Source of the DNA: Fomitopsis serialis
Lineage: Eukaryota; Basidiomycota; Agaricomycetes; Polyporales; Fomitopsidaceae
Direction: 5' to 3'
DNA length: 64,000 bases
Assembly: GCF_022376445.1 (NCBI RefSeq)
Contig: NW_025954995.1
Coordinates: 248,001 to 312,000, forward strand
The position numbers were made by a program, and so were the translations under genes. Of this stretch, positions 23,182 through 33,633 are shown piece by piece. The notes below the pieces were generated by a model. It saw only the letters and a list, made by a program, of their open reading frames with translations, was not told the origin of the DNA and did not search any database. How positions within the stretch are numbered: position 1 is the stretch's first letter; each line of letters begins with the position of its first letter.

Positions 23182-23967
23182 CGCAGTAGTCGGAGCTGGT
23201 AAGGGCACAGGTTTTCAGGCGGGCGCAATAGGCGGTAGGCTGGAGGAGGGGACGCGTGATAGGAGGCCTCGCGGGTGTGGCGGCGGGAGGCAACGAGGGT
23301 GCGCGTTCCGTACAGACGGCCAGTTGACGGCCAGGTGTGTGGCGTGGGCGCCTCCCAACAACCTCCAAGCGCCTCCCGATGATCGAATGCCAGATCCAGC
23401 GGCCAGCGTCTACCCGCGCGCAGATCTCATCTCGGCCGTCACCGCGCCCGTTGCGTCCAGGGCCGACGTCCAGGGCCGGGGCGTTCGTTCCCACTCCCCA
23501 CTGCTTAGGCTCATATTCAAAATCAACTCGAAGGCGTGTCCATTGACATTCGATTTTAACGTAGTCCGAAGCAGGTTTTACTACTTGAGATGCGGACGGC
23601 GGTCCGTGGAGTGGGATCGTATGCGGTAGGAGAGTACCTGAGCCAAGAGGAGAGACGGGATAGAGAGGGAAAGTAAGCCAAACGTTTCGATAGCAATGTG
23701 GACTCATAATACGATACATCATACGGTACGACCCGGCGCGACTGGGAGCAGAATTATACAGACATACACGGTACGGACGCGGGGCAGCAGTGCTGGCCGG
23801 AAGGCAATCACACACGGGTTGGAGAGAGAAGCAGGGGCGTAGGGAGTGCGAAGGGAACGGAGGCACAGAAACGGCACAGAAAGTGGGAGAGAAGCGTAGC
23901 GATAGTGATGGGCGCCGTGGGCCTTGCGCCAGCGGAGGGGGCGTGACGACTGCAGCGCTGTGGAGTC
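23182..23967. other. Intergenic, 786 nt: upstream of AOS1 and downstream of the Zn2Cys6 gene
   Basis: The AOS1 promoter must lie here, together with the 3-prime end of the Zn2Cys6 gene. It is GC-rich near AOS1. Open frames on both strands look like random GC-rich frames with no domain. Confidence 0.4.
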
Positions 23968-26900
23968 TCAGCTGCCCAGGAGAGGCAGCGCGTCCGCGCT
24001 CGCGCCTGGGTCGCGCGGCTCGTCGTCCAGCCTGTAGTCATCAAAAAGCCTCAGCGCGACTTCAGGGATCGTCCCCAACACGAGAAAACCAGGGGCGAGA
24101 AGGTAATGGTACTCACAGATAGTTCCGCTCGATCTCAGACAGAATCGACAGGAAGTCCCCTGCACACGTAAACAACGCCATCAGCCATGCACACAAACAC
24201 GCAGAGCCAGAAACACTCCGCGGATCCGAAAAGACGGTCGGAAGGCGAAGGGGTGCAAGGGAGAAGGAGGAACGATGTACGTACAGAGATACGCGTGAGC
24301 CCGGGCAGCGGACGCTGGAGCCGTCTCCGCCTTTCGCACCGCGTCCAGCAGCGTTGACGCGACGAAGCGCACTTTATGCACCTATCCAAATTCGCGCGAA
24401 GAAACGGGGCGACAGCCAGTCAGCGACGGGCTACCACGATTGGCCGGGCGACGCCGGCCTATCAAACGAAGCGCGTTTGACTCACCAATGAGGGCCCGTT
24501 GGTCGCGATGCTCTGAATCGGGATGCTGTGGGATCCCGGCGTCGTAAGCGAGCCGTACGTGAGGGACGCGGTGGCAACAAGCCCCGGAACAGAGGGACGC
24601 AAGACCACTGACCTGTGCAATATGTTGAGAAGCTCGCTGGCAACCGCCTCGCGCTCCTCAGCAACGCGCTGCTCGTCGATGTTCCCCTGGAGCGACGTGA
24701 TGAGCTCGTCGCGGTACTGCTCGATAACAAACCGGACGAGTTGCTAATCGCAGAAACAGCACACGCAATCAGCACCCGTTTATAGACGGCGCACACGATT
24801 CCGGCGGTCCGGACGCCTACCTGTGTGACGTAGACGTTCGCCTGCATGACCAGGAACGGGTTCAGCGCATTCGCACGGCTTGCGTTCGGATTGTCGAAGA
24901 AGTCTTTGACCTCGCCGAGGGTCGTCTGGCGGAAGTTCGGGCCGCCGAGCTCCGGGGAAGGTAGCTCGGGCTGAGGACGTGCTTGAGGCGCAGAGGCTCC
25001 GGCGCGTGCGCGAGCGCGCTCATGATGCGCGAGTGCAGTGCCTCGACCTCCTCGAGGCGCGCAGTGAGGAACTGGCCCTGCGGCGGGGAGCGCTTGTCGA
25101 CGCGAATGCGTACGAGGATCTCGCCGAGCAGCGCGAAGATGCGCGATATGTAGTTCAAACCGGACACGATCGCCGTCTTGCCGTGCGGCTGGGGCAGGTA
25201 CGCGCTGTGTGTGATGCTGCGAACAAAAACAGAACAGAACAAAGTTCCGGACGGGATCGGGCGACATTAGCGTCATTTCGCGTTCCAGACAGGGAAGAGT
25301 TAACGTTAAGTTCGGCGGGCACCGGCATGCACCGGGATGAGAACAGGGATAGGAGAGGGAAGCGTGGAGGTGGGAAGTGCAAAGGCCGTAAGACACTCAC
25401 TACTCGTCATCTAGCTCCCTAGGAAAATTACACGTGGTGTCCTCGTCGCGAAGCGAGATGGGTCGCCCCAGCAGGATCGACATTGACTTGTCCGCTGTAT
25501 GTCAGCGACCCAGTACCCAATTGAGAGTCGTGTGAGCAGACGAAGGCTCTGAATACCTCCGGAACACGTACCCCCAAAAAGCAGCCAAAAGGTCCGTCGA
25601 CGAACTTCGCACTCTATGAGGTCCAGGCCCTCGTAGGAGGACTCCTCGTGCATGCGAAGCGTAATCGCGATGTGCGCTGCCTCACCGAAGGCAGCGTGTT
25701 GTGTTGCATCGTGGCCCTCGCAGAAGTGGTAGACCGTGTCACTGGATAGAGAAGGCGAGTCACGGTCGCGGGTGTGTAAGGCAAACGGTTCGCGGAGCAT
25801 GAGGCGTACTTACAAGTAACGGACGACTACGTGCATGGAGGTCGGCGGATCATATGACGCGACGGAGATGTGTCGCGAGGCTTCGTGACAGGTCTGCGCA
25901 AGCTTGCGGACGGCATGCCGGTCCATAGGCAGGTAGGACCTGGGCACCTGTACGAGGGTCGCAGCAACGGTCGACATGACGAGCGCGAAAAAGAGTGGAT
26001 CTCGCTCCTCGCGACGGGAGTGGATGTCAGCCATGAAGGACTGCTTGTGGATGCACGGCGTCAGCGGATACACAAAGTCGAAGAAAAGAGCCAGGATGAG
26101 GAGGATGGTGTCCCTCGGGGCGACATCTTCGAGTCGATGGGCACGGTAGTAGTAGGATAGCGGGGTATCGTCGCTGGCGGAGGTATCTGAAGGGTTTGGT
26201 GTTGGCGGAACGACCAGTTGTGTAGAGGGTATGTGCTGAACTGATCTTGCGGAGGGACGTATTCCTCGCGGGCGGCCGTATAGGCTGTGCCGAGGGAGGG
26301 CATCGGATTGTAGTGTGAGGTGAAGCCGTCCGCGGTGATTGGATAGCGCGAAGGGGTTAGGGCGGTCGACGCCATGGTCGGCACGCTCGCGAGCGACTGG
26401 TCCAGGAATGAGATGGCACCAGGCACTGACGGCGAGAGGGCATGTGTGGGACTGGTCGCGGCATGGGAGGTGGAGGCAGGGGACTGACTCATGTCAGAGC
26501 CACTGGCCTCTGCGTGCTGCTGGGCTGCGGCCGCCTGAGCTGCGGCCGCCTCCTGCAACCTGCGCAGGTAGCTCGGTGGGTGTCAGTGGGGCTCCCCTGA
26601 TGACCGCGCGGGCAGAAGGGGAGGAGACTCACAGGTTGGGAGGCCCGCGTTTTTTGGGCTGGTAGTCATAGGTGCAGGGGATGTTGAGGGCGATGCAGTG
26701 TTTGCAGGAGGTCTTGGGATCGTCGGGATTCTCGCGGGCGCATCTGACCTTGCGTGCGCGACACGCGTCGCAGCCTGGAGCGGGGTCAGGGTGGGTCGTG
26801 TGTGTGGAGGGGCTACGCACTCTGAGACTGGCGCCTGGGGGAGGAAAGGGGCGTCAGCGTCGTGCACGGGGAGAGAGGGAAAGGGACGGGACATGGATGC

Positions 26901-27120
26901 GTGTGCGTTGCGGGGTGGCGAGTGCGGGGACACTCGTGGCGGAAGGAGAGGAGGGGCGGGTGCGGGGAGGACGCGGGGGTGGAGGATGAAAGCGTGCGGG
27001 GAAATGTCGGCGGGACCCATTGGACACTCACTTTCTCTTAACCTTGCTACTCTCCTCGGGCGACGCGGCTTCGCGCGGGGTCGGGGACGTGGAGAGCTCC
27101 TTCTTGGTGCGCGACGCCAT
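23968..27120 (-). CDS. Zn2Cys6 transcription factor with fungal-specific regulatory domain
   Basis: A nuclear DNA-binding regulator. The ATG at 27120 starts a short basic exon (MASRTKKELS) ending in KRK. A micro-exon, RQSQ, leads into the zinc cluster with spacing C-x2-C-x6-C-x11-C-x2-C-x6-C, beginning CDACRARKVRC and followed by YDYQPKKRGPPN. An Ala/Gln-rich linker and a Ser/Pro-rich region follow. The fungal transcription factor domain then shows APRDTILLILALFFDFVYP, LTPCIHKQSF, YHFCEGHDATQHAAF and RRRTFWLLFGG, followed by SILLGRPISLRDED. The C-terminal part contains SGLNYISRIFALLGEILVRI and VKDFFDNPNASRANALNPF and ends LPLLGS. The target genes are unknown. The reading frame changes twice without a clear intron, around 26110-26250 and 24970-24985, consistent with one-base errors or lesions. 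Confidence 0.82.
24968..24986 (-). other. Apparent one-base frame break in the Zn2Cys6 gene
   Basis: Upstream the conserved frame reads ALAHAPEPLRLKH; downstream it reads PELPSPELGGPNFRQTTLGE in another frame. Only about 10 nt separate them, which is too short for an intron. Confidence 0.5.
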
Positions 27121-28046
27121 GCGCGGGGCGTGCGGGGGTGGGGGTGGGGGCAGAGGCAGCAGCGGGAGCGCGGGGAGTGAGCGAGTGCGGAGTGCGGAGG
27201 CGTGATTTTGAGCGACTGGCTGTGTTTGGACGCGTGTGGCCTGGCGCTCCTGTGCGGACGAGTCGAGAGTGCGATCAGGCTAATCTGAGAAGGGCCCCGC
27301 GAGAACGGGGATGGCTTCCTTTGCACGAGCAGGCTGAGCAGCCACGCCGTGCGACCATCCTCAGCCCTCCTCAGCGCCCATCCCGCCAGTCACGCGTCCC
27401 CCGGCCTGCGGCCCCAGGCCCCGGCCTTGATCTGTTCTCCCCGAAGCAGCCCCCGTACTCTGAATATTCCTATGACATTCTCTTCTCCTCAATACAGTCA
27501 CTGCCCTGCCACCGCGAAGCATGCCTCCTATGCAACCAGCTAACCCCATCCGGCATCCCGCGACACGCCCCGCGCAGAACCAACCCAGGCCCAGTGCTCA
27601 GACGCACCAGCCCGCCTCCCCATCGCCAACCCAATGCGCGAATCTGCACTCTATATCTCATTAGACGAACATACACATATTCTCCCACCGCACCAGCCGT
27701 CCCCGCCCCACCCGCCGCAGAAGCCTTGGCAACCACTCCGCCGCGAAGAAGCACCCACCGTGCCTCCCTGCCCCGCACGCGACTCAGCAAAGTCACTCCT
27801 CGCACCAGCCCCGCTCGTCCCGCCGCCGACGCCTCCCGTCCATCCTGCACCCAATAGGATCCCAAAGATGCACCACCGTGCGAAGCCCTCGCACGCACCC
27901 CCGACCCGCGCACTCTGTCAACGCGGTCATCGGGACTGCCCTGCAATGGGGCCGACCCTGCTGCCTATGATCACAAGCTCTGCCAGATAGAGTGGTGCTC
28001 CTGTGCGCCCGAAGTTCCGCGAATGATTGTGTGTAGTTTCGTTGAC
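27121..28046. other. Intergenic, 926 nt, C-rich on the plus strand
   Basis: This lies upstream of the Zn2Cys6 gene and downstream of the PPR gene. The plus strand is C-rich, and a 239-residue proline-rich open frame (27138-27857 +) exists only because of that bias. It probably holds the promoter and long leader of the transcription factor gene. Confidence 0.4.
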
Positions 28047-30953
28047 TCAATCGTCGCGCGTTTCGCTGGCAATGTCTGTTGCCGCCGCCTCCGTCCCTGC
28101 GCCCCCAAGCGGGACAAGACGCTCCTTGAGTTCACGCAGCATGCTGCGCGCCTGAGTCTCGTCCACCCGTCCCGCGACGTAATGCTTCTGTATCCGCTTC
28201 GCGATCAACTGACGCGTCCTCGCCTGGGCCTCGTCGTCCCACTGCACCTTGTCCTTCACGAGCAGCCGCCAGAACCTGAACGCCATCTCCGAGTCGTCCG
28301 CCCTGAGCGCAGCGGCAACACAGTCACGCCCCATCCGCGGAGAGGGCACCGTCCCCGCCTGCAGAAGCGAGTCGACGAGGTCACTCGAGCTCTGCAGCTG
28401 CGCGCGCGGCGACACCCGTCCATCTTCGTCCGGGAGGGTGACCCCTGCGTGCAGGAGAGTCCCCACCGTCTTGTACGAGAGCCGCCTCACGCCGACCTCG
28501 CGCGAGCGGCGTATCAGCGCGGACACGAGCGGCATGTCGCCGCGGAGGACGGCGTGGTGGATGACGGACCCGAAGGAGACCGCGTCAGGCTCGAGGCCCA
28601 TCCGGATCATGCGCTCGATGACGCGCGCCGCCGCAGGCGGGTTGTGCTCCGCGAGGACCGCGAGCGCGACGTTGATGTCGTACATGTCCGGCACCTTACG
28701 TGCGCGGAAGAAGTACCTGAACACGTCCAGGCCCTCCTCCAGGTGGCCCAGCATGAAGCTCGCACGCGCCATCGCGGTCAGCTCCCAGTGGTGCGCCCCC
28801 TTGTATGGCGCGCGACTCCTCCGGAACGTATTGAACACCCGCTCGGCGAATTCCCTGAAGTCGGAGCCCTTCCGCTTGGCCTCGTCCGCGTGTAGCCCCG
28901 ACAATTCCGCCTGTTCGTCGCTTGCCTCGGTTTCGGTCGTCTCCGCAGATAAAGGTTGGGACGGATCAGATTCTACAGGGAGATCCCCGCCCGAGGCTCG
29001 TGTTGCGTCTACGTCTTCATTAACGACCTTCGGATCACCTTCGATAGCGCATGCATGCGTTAGTTCTTCCAGAAGGGAACGTTCGGTAACTTGAGTACAA
29101 GGTATACCAGATTCATCCTCTCCTACCACGTTGGGCTGCAACGACGCACTGGACCAGTCTTGTGCACCGCCAGAATGCGTTAGACCGGCTATCGGAGATG
29201 AGGTTCCAGAACTTCCACCCAACGAAGGCTCTTCGCTCTCTTCGCGCACCATGCTGGCAACTGCAGCATCCACAACGTCGGGCACGGGCACTGCCGAGGG
29301 CGGGGCACCCTCCTTCAGGATGCTGGACTCCGATCGCTTGCTCAAGCTCACGAACAGGCTGACCAACCGGAGCATCGCGGCCGCGTTGCCCACCACAACC
29401 TCGGGCTCCTTGCTGTCGGCGTAGCGCTCCCAGAGCGCGCGGGCCTGCGACGCAAAGCCCTGCGCGGCCAGGATCGCGATGACAGGTGCGCGGAACTGCA
29501 GCGCGATCGGGATGTTCTCGTCGACTAGCTGGGAGGCGAGCACACGCGCGAGGTGCGTGTGTTTCTGCTTGTCTGTGAGGTACCTGAGGAACCAGCGGAG
29601 CGTGCCCTTGTCCGGAGGCAGATAGGCGTGCTTGTGATACTTGCGGACCAGATCCGACTGCGAGACGCTGTACACCATCTCAGCAAGCTCCGGGCAGCGG
29701 TGTCGCTCGGCGCCCACATAGAAGTCTTGCAACACCGGCTGCGGGATCTTGAATCCAGGACAACGCTCCATGAGCTGGACGACAATAGCAGTGGCGGACT
29801 CTATTGTCTTGTCTCTCGTGTCCGTGACCTGGGATCGCAGCACCTCCACAGCCAGCTCGCCAACGTCGGGAGTGATGAGATTCATGGTGGGGAGCACGCG
29901 CTCTATGAGAGCGGTGGAAAGACGGCGCCATCCCCACGAGGTAGACGAGCGGACAAGTGCGAAGAGCACGATTCGAGCAAAATCGCCCGAGGAGAGATCC
30001 GCTTTCTGTATCGCGTAGGGGGAGAGCCTGTTAATATGAACAAGGGAGTTCACGATGTCCAAGGAGCGCCGTTGCAGGCCTAAGGCTGCGAGGTCATAAG
30101 TGAGGAGATACATTACGGAAGTAGCCCGTAGGGACATAGCCGTCGGCTGTGGGTTTGCCCTGGCGCGCTCTGAAACCCTGTTCATGTAATCGAGCAGGAG
30201 AAGAGCGAGCATGTCCAAAAGTCGGGAGTCGAGGGTGGGGTTACGAGGCATGGCTAGAATAGCTGCGGCGACGGTTAGCCTGGTTGCTTCAGGTATTGTT
30301 ACGAGCTGGGTGAACGACTGTACGCTCTCCAATAGCGTGAGCGCCTGCTTCTTGGCCAGCAAATCCTTTTCCGTAAGCAGAAGGAGGCGTTCGATGAGCC
30401 CAACGCGTAGCTGCGGACCGAGGAGGTGTCCATTCTCCACCACGTCCACCACAAGAAGCTGAATGACATCCGTCCGCCGTTTCCTCGTAGCAGCCTCCAG
30501 TACCTCGAATATTTTGTGCGGGCTGTCCCCCAATCTGTGGAACAGGACGTTGCCCTGTCGTCGCTGCGCGATATAGGCGACCAATGGATCCTCTCCCGTG
30601 TCAGGGGTCGATTCCTTGGATTCGGAGTTTGACGTTTCACCTTCGGCTTCCGTCTGCTGCGCGGTCTCGTCAACCAGCCATGAAGGGAGTAGTGCCCGTT
30701 TGACCCGCTCGACACGACCCCATCCTTCTTCACCCGCACCCGGTGCACGGGTACCGTCGTCACGAGCCGAGTCCGCGTCCTGCTGGACTCCCCTTCCTTC
30801 GCCACTCGGCGCGACTTCGGAGGGACCGCTTGCATATAGCTTTGGTCGAGATAGGGGCAGAGCACGCGAAAGAGGTCGTCGAGCAATATGGAGTGTCGTA
30901 ATAACATGTCTCGGTATGTACGCTCGTAGCAATACGTGCCGGCAAATGGACAT
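28047..30953 (-). CDS. PPR-like repeat protein, probably mitochondrial
   Basis: A single-exon gene of 968 residues from the ATG at 30953; an in-frame GTG at 30971 lies just upstream. The N-terminus (MSICRHVLLRAYIPRHVI) is basic and lacks acidic residues for about 40 positions, typical of a mitochondrial presequence. The middle and end are helical and contain pentatricopeptide-like helix pairs, clearest at VFRYFFRARKVPDMYDINVA, ARVIERMIRMGLEPDAVSFG and PLVSALIRRSREVGVRRLSY. Such proteins usually bind organellar transcripts and act in their processing or translation. A Ser/Glu-rich, probably disordered segment (about residues 590-690) separates the two helical regions. The exact orthologue is not identifiable by eye. 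The absence of introns in a gene this long contrasts with most neighbours. Confidence 0.75.
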   Translation of the reverse strand: MSICRHVLLRAYIPRHVITTLHIARRPLSRALPLSRPKLYASGPSEVAPSGEGRGVQQDADSARDDGTRAPGAGEEGWGRVERVKRALLPSWLVDETAQQTEAEGETSNSESKESTPDTGEDPLVAYIAQRRQGNVLFHRLGDSPHKIFEVLEAATRKRRTDVIQLLVVDVVENGHLLGPQLRVGLIERLLLLTEKDLLAKKQALTLLESVQSFTQLVTIPEATRLTVAAAILAMPRNPTLDSRLLDMLALLLLDYMNRVSERARANPQPTAMSLRATSVMYLLTYDLAALGLQRRSLDIVNSLVHINRLSPYAIQKADLSSGDFARIVLFALVRSSTSWGWRRLSTALIERVLPTMNLITPDVGELAVEVLRSQVTDTRDKTIESATAIVVQLMERCPGFKIPQPVLQDFYVGAERHRCPELAEMVYSVSQSDLVRKYHKHAYLPPDKGTLRWFLRYLTDKQKHTHLARVLASQLVDENIPIALQFRAPVIAILAAQGFASQARALWERYADSKEPEVVVGNAAAMLRLVSLFVSLSKRSESSILKEGAPPSAVPVPDVVDAAVASMVREESEEPSLGGSSGTSSPIAGLTHSGGAQDWSSASLQPNVVGEDESGIPCTQVTERSLLEELTHACAIEGDPKVVNEDVDATRASGGDLPVESDPSQPLSAETTETEASDEQAELSGLHADEAKRKGSDFREFAERVFNTFRRSRAPYKGAHHWELTAMARASFMLGHLEEGLDVFRYFFRARKVPDMYDINVALAVLAEHNPPAAARVIERMIRMGLEPDAVSFGSVIHHAVLRGDMPLVSALIRRSREVGVRRLSYKTVGTLLHAGVTLPDEDGRVSPRAQLQSSSDLVDSLLQAGTVPSPRMGRDCVAAALRADDSEMAFRFWRLLVKDKVQWDDEAQARTRQLIAKRIQKHYVAGRVDETQARSMLRELKERLVPLGGAGTEAAATDIASETRDD

Positions 30954-33633
30954 ATAGTCAGCTGTGTTCACTCGTCAGATCTCGTTTTTTGTGAATATAT
31001 GCGCACGTACCGCATACCGGTGTACCGCCACAAGTCTAGGAAGTCTGGACGCGAACTAGGGCGACGTGACGCGAATACGCAGGCCGAGCTGGCAAACTTT
31101 TCGAGACGACGCACCGGACTCCGTTCTCGGCGACGCCAGCGAGCTTCCGTGGGAAAGACATCACGTGGTGCAATATTCACGTGGTCGAGGACGTGGGCCC
31201 GCGTGCGTTTGTGGGCGCTTGTGCGCACTTCACGTCCGAGTATGTCGTCCTGTGGCCTTCCACTGGAAACGGTCTCAGACACTCGGTGCTTGAAACAGAT
31301 CGAGCGTACATGTCCTGCGCGGCATTTCACTTCACTGCGGATTTCTTGCTATCCTCTGGTGCGGCAATGAGATCTCGCCTCTTAACTACCGGCTGTCCGA
31401 GCGAGGTGGAACGTTGACTCTGTCTGACCTCAGTACTGTACTGAGGCAGTAGTCGCGATCACCGTGGCACTTGTTGGAGAAGAAACAGGTATCTGACCCA
31501 TTCAATTGCTTACCCAACTACTATATTTGTAACGACGTACATGCTTACATTGCCGAATCTCAGGTGCGCTATATCAAGCGTGTATCTGTCTTCTTCTGGG
31601 TACCGCTGCCTGCAAGATGCGTCACTGGTGTCCGCGGTGAGCGAGCATTCCCTGTCTTCCGAATTGATCTATCTCCTTCTGGGATCAAGTCGACAAGAAG
31701 GTAGCCATGCATCCGACATCCTAGATACGATCACCGGCTGCCATGGGTTGACACTGGTATCCTAGTATCCGCCGCTTCAATTCGCTGTGTCGGCCGGGTG
31801 TATCGTGCGTACCGGCACTTCATGTTCGTGCGACGCCATAGATATGTCTCTCACCATGCCTATCTATCGACATGCAGATGTTGACCGGTGCGCTGCCATT
31901 TCATTGTATGTCAATCGGTCGTCCCATCACTTACCGCTGTATATCATATTAAGAAGGACAAACCGTGTCATGAGGTAACGGTGAGCCATGATTGTACGTC
32001 AACGCGGCTCCCAGCAACGTGCTTCAGGTCTGTATACAATACGTATTCTTCGAACGCCCGATCGTGGTTGACATTGGCAGGCTGCTGAGGCCATCAATTC
32101 TGCAACAGAAGCTACACCCAGTAGGTTCTCCGCGATTTTACCGATTGGCGGTAGCAATGCTATCAGAACATCGGCCGAGGAAGGTAGGGTCCAAACGAGG
32201 ATCGTCCCCTACCGCCGTGGCCCTTGTTCCGCGCTCCGCAGCCTTGAGCAACCCGGTCCCGGCCACATTGTGGCGTAGTGTCCGACGATGCGCGCACGAT
32301 TCATGGCGTTGCACGCCTTCTGCAGCGTATTTCTCCGACAATCAGGTGAGCCACGCCGCCGGATGACTTTGCGCTTACTGCACCCGCTGAAGACCAGAGT
32401 TGCTCACCGACTCTGGGGTGTCAAAATTCCTTCTCGCGGCAATACCTCCGGGGTGGGGAGCACGCATCAGCAGCTACGCTGTATGTGCACAGTGGGTTTT
32501 AAATTCCGGTGCGATACACGCCTATCCGAGAGTATTCGGACGGACCACATAGGCGAGGTTCCTACAGCGATCTTGCCTCTTGCTAGATTCTTGGCAGCGT
32601 CGCCTCTCACAGTCTACACGGTCGGACGGTAGAGAGACTCCGGCTCGCGTTCTCCCCGATTTGACCGCTCTGCTAGATGTCGCCTATCAAGCTATCACTG
32701 CCCAACCTGCCAAGCAGCTTTTCGAGGTCGACGGACTTAATAGCAAGAGCCCCTGGGGTGCCTGCAATCCCGCCCCTCGTTCGCGCGGATTAATCGCTTC
32801 TGTCCAGCGACCCACGTCATCTTGAGAGTTTGTTGTCAGACTCGTGTCCCCATACTGAGTAGCTCTGAACAGATGATCTTCTACCGTGTCTGCACGACGG
32901 GCCCATCTTCCGCCGGTGAGTACGCCCCCCACTTTCACATCGCGTATGTTACTAGAGAAGGGGGCCTGCACAACTTCAGGCACTATATGTCGCCCGTCAG
33001 TTCAGATTTTCGCTTTGAGCTGAATGCTTATACTACCGACGCAAGTTAATAGTGGCAAAAAGACTGTGTTAAGCCGCCTTTAGAGTATCTCTCTTGACCT
33101 TGTGTTGCATTTATAGCGAGAATACCTGTTGCTTGATCAGTTGATACACGCAAGAAGGATCTGTATTCAGCGGCGGCGATGTTCAAATTCCAGACAGTGT
33201 TCCTTATATAGAATCTCCGGAGTTCTGCCAGTCTGAGGTCTTCTTACTGTAGGACTCACGCGTGGGACGGGTAATGCATTGAATATGGGCGTGAATATTT
33301 ACCATGTTTCTGAGACACCTCTCCCAGTGAATCATAACTGTTGCAATGATCCTATGTCCGGCAGCACAGTCCAGACGTCTCGAGTCCGAGTCGATGCTCT
33401 GCTTCACTTGCCTGGTTGATCGGATTCAAGAGACGCCCGGCTGCGCGGCCACGTGGCAATATGCTGGCGTGTTCCGCATTGAGCAAGTGTGCAAGAACGC
33501 CTCAACATCGCCAATCCAGGACTTCGCTTTTTCTCTCTGTTGTATCAAGTCTTTTGCTCGCGCTTTGCTTCCAGAGTCGGAGGAACTGCGACGAAAATAC
33601 TACCTCTAGGGCTGAACTACAACTCTCGCTCTC
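30954..33633. other. Intergenic, 2.7 kb between divergent genes
   Basis: This is bounded by the starts of the PPR gene (-) and GRASP (+), so promoters sit at both ends. No open frame longer than about 145 codons and no domain was recognised. The centre may be decayed sequence. Confidence 0.35.

Noticed and set aside
27138..27857. A 239-residue plus-strand open frame
   Set aside because: Proline- and arginine-rich, caused by C-rich DNA upstream of the Zn2Cys6 gene; no motif and no splice partners.
28023..28895. A 290-residue plus-strand frame
   Set aside because: It is the antisense shadow of the PPR gene, rich in Arg and His and without a domain.
30954..30971. An upstream start for the PPR gene at 30971
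   Set aside because: That codon is GTG; the first ATG is at 30953 and gives a convincing mitochondrial presequence.
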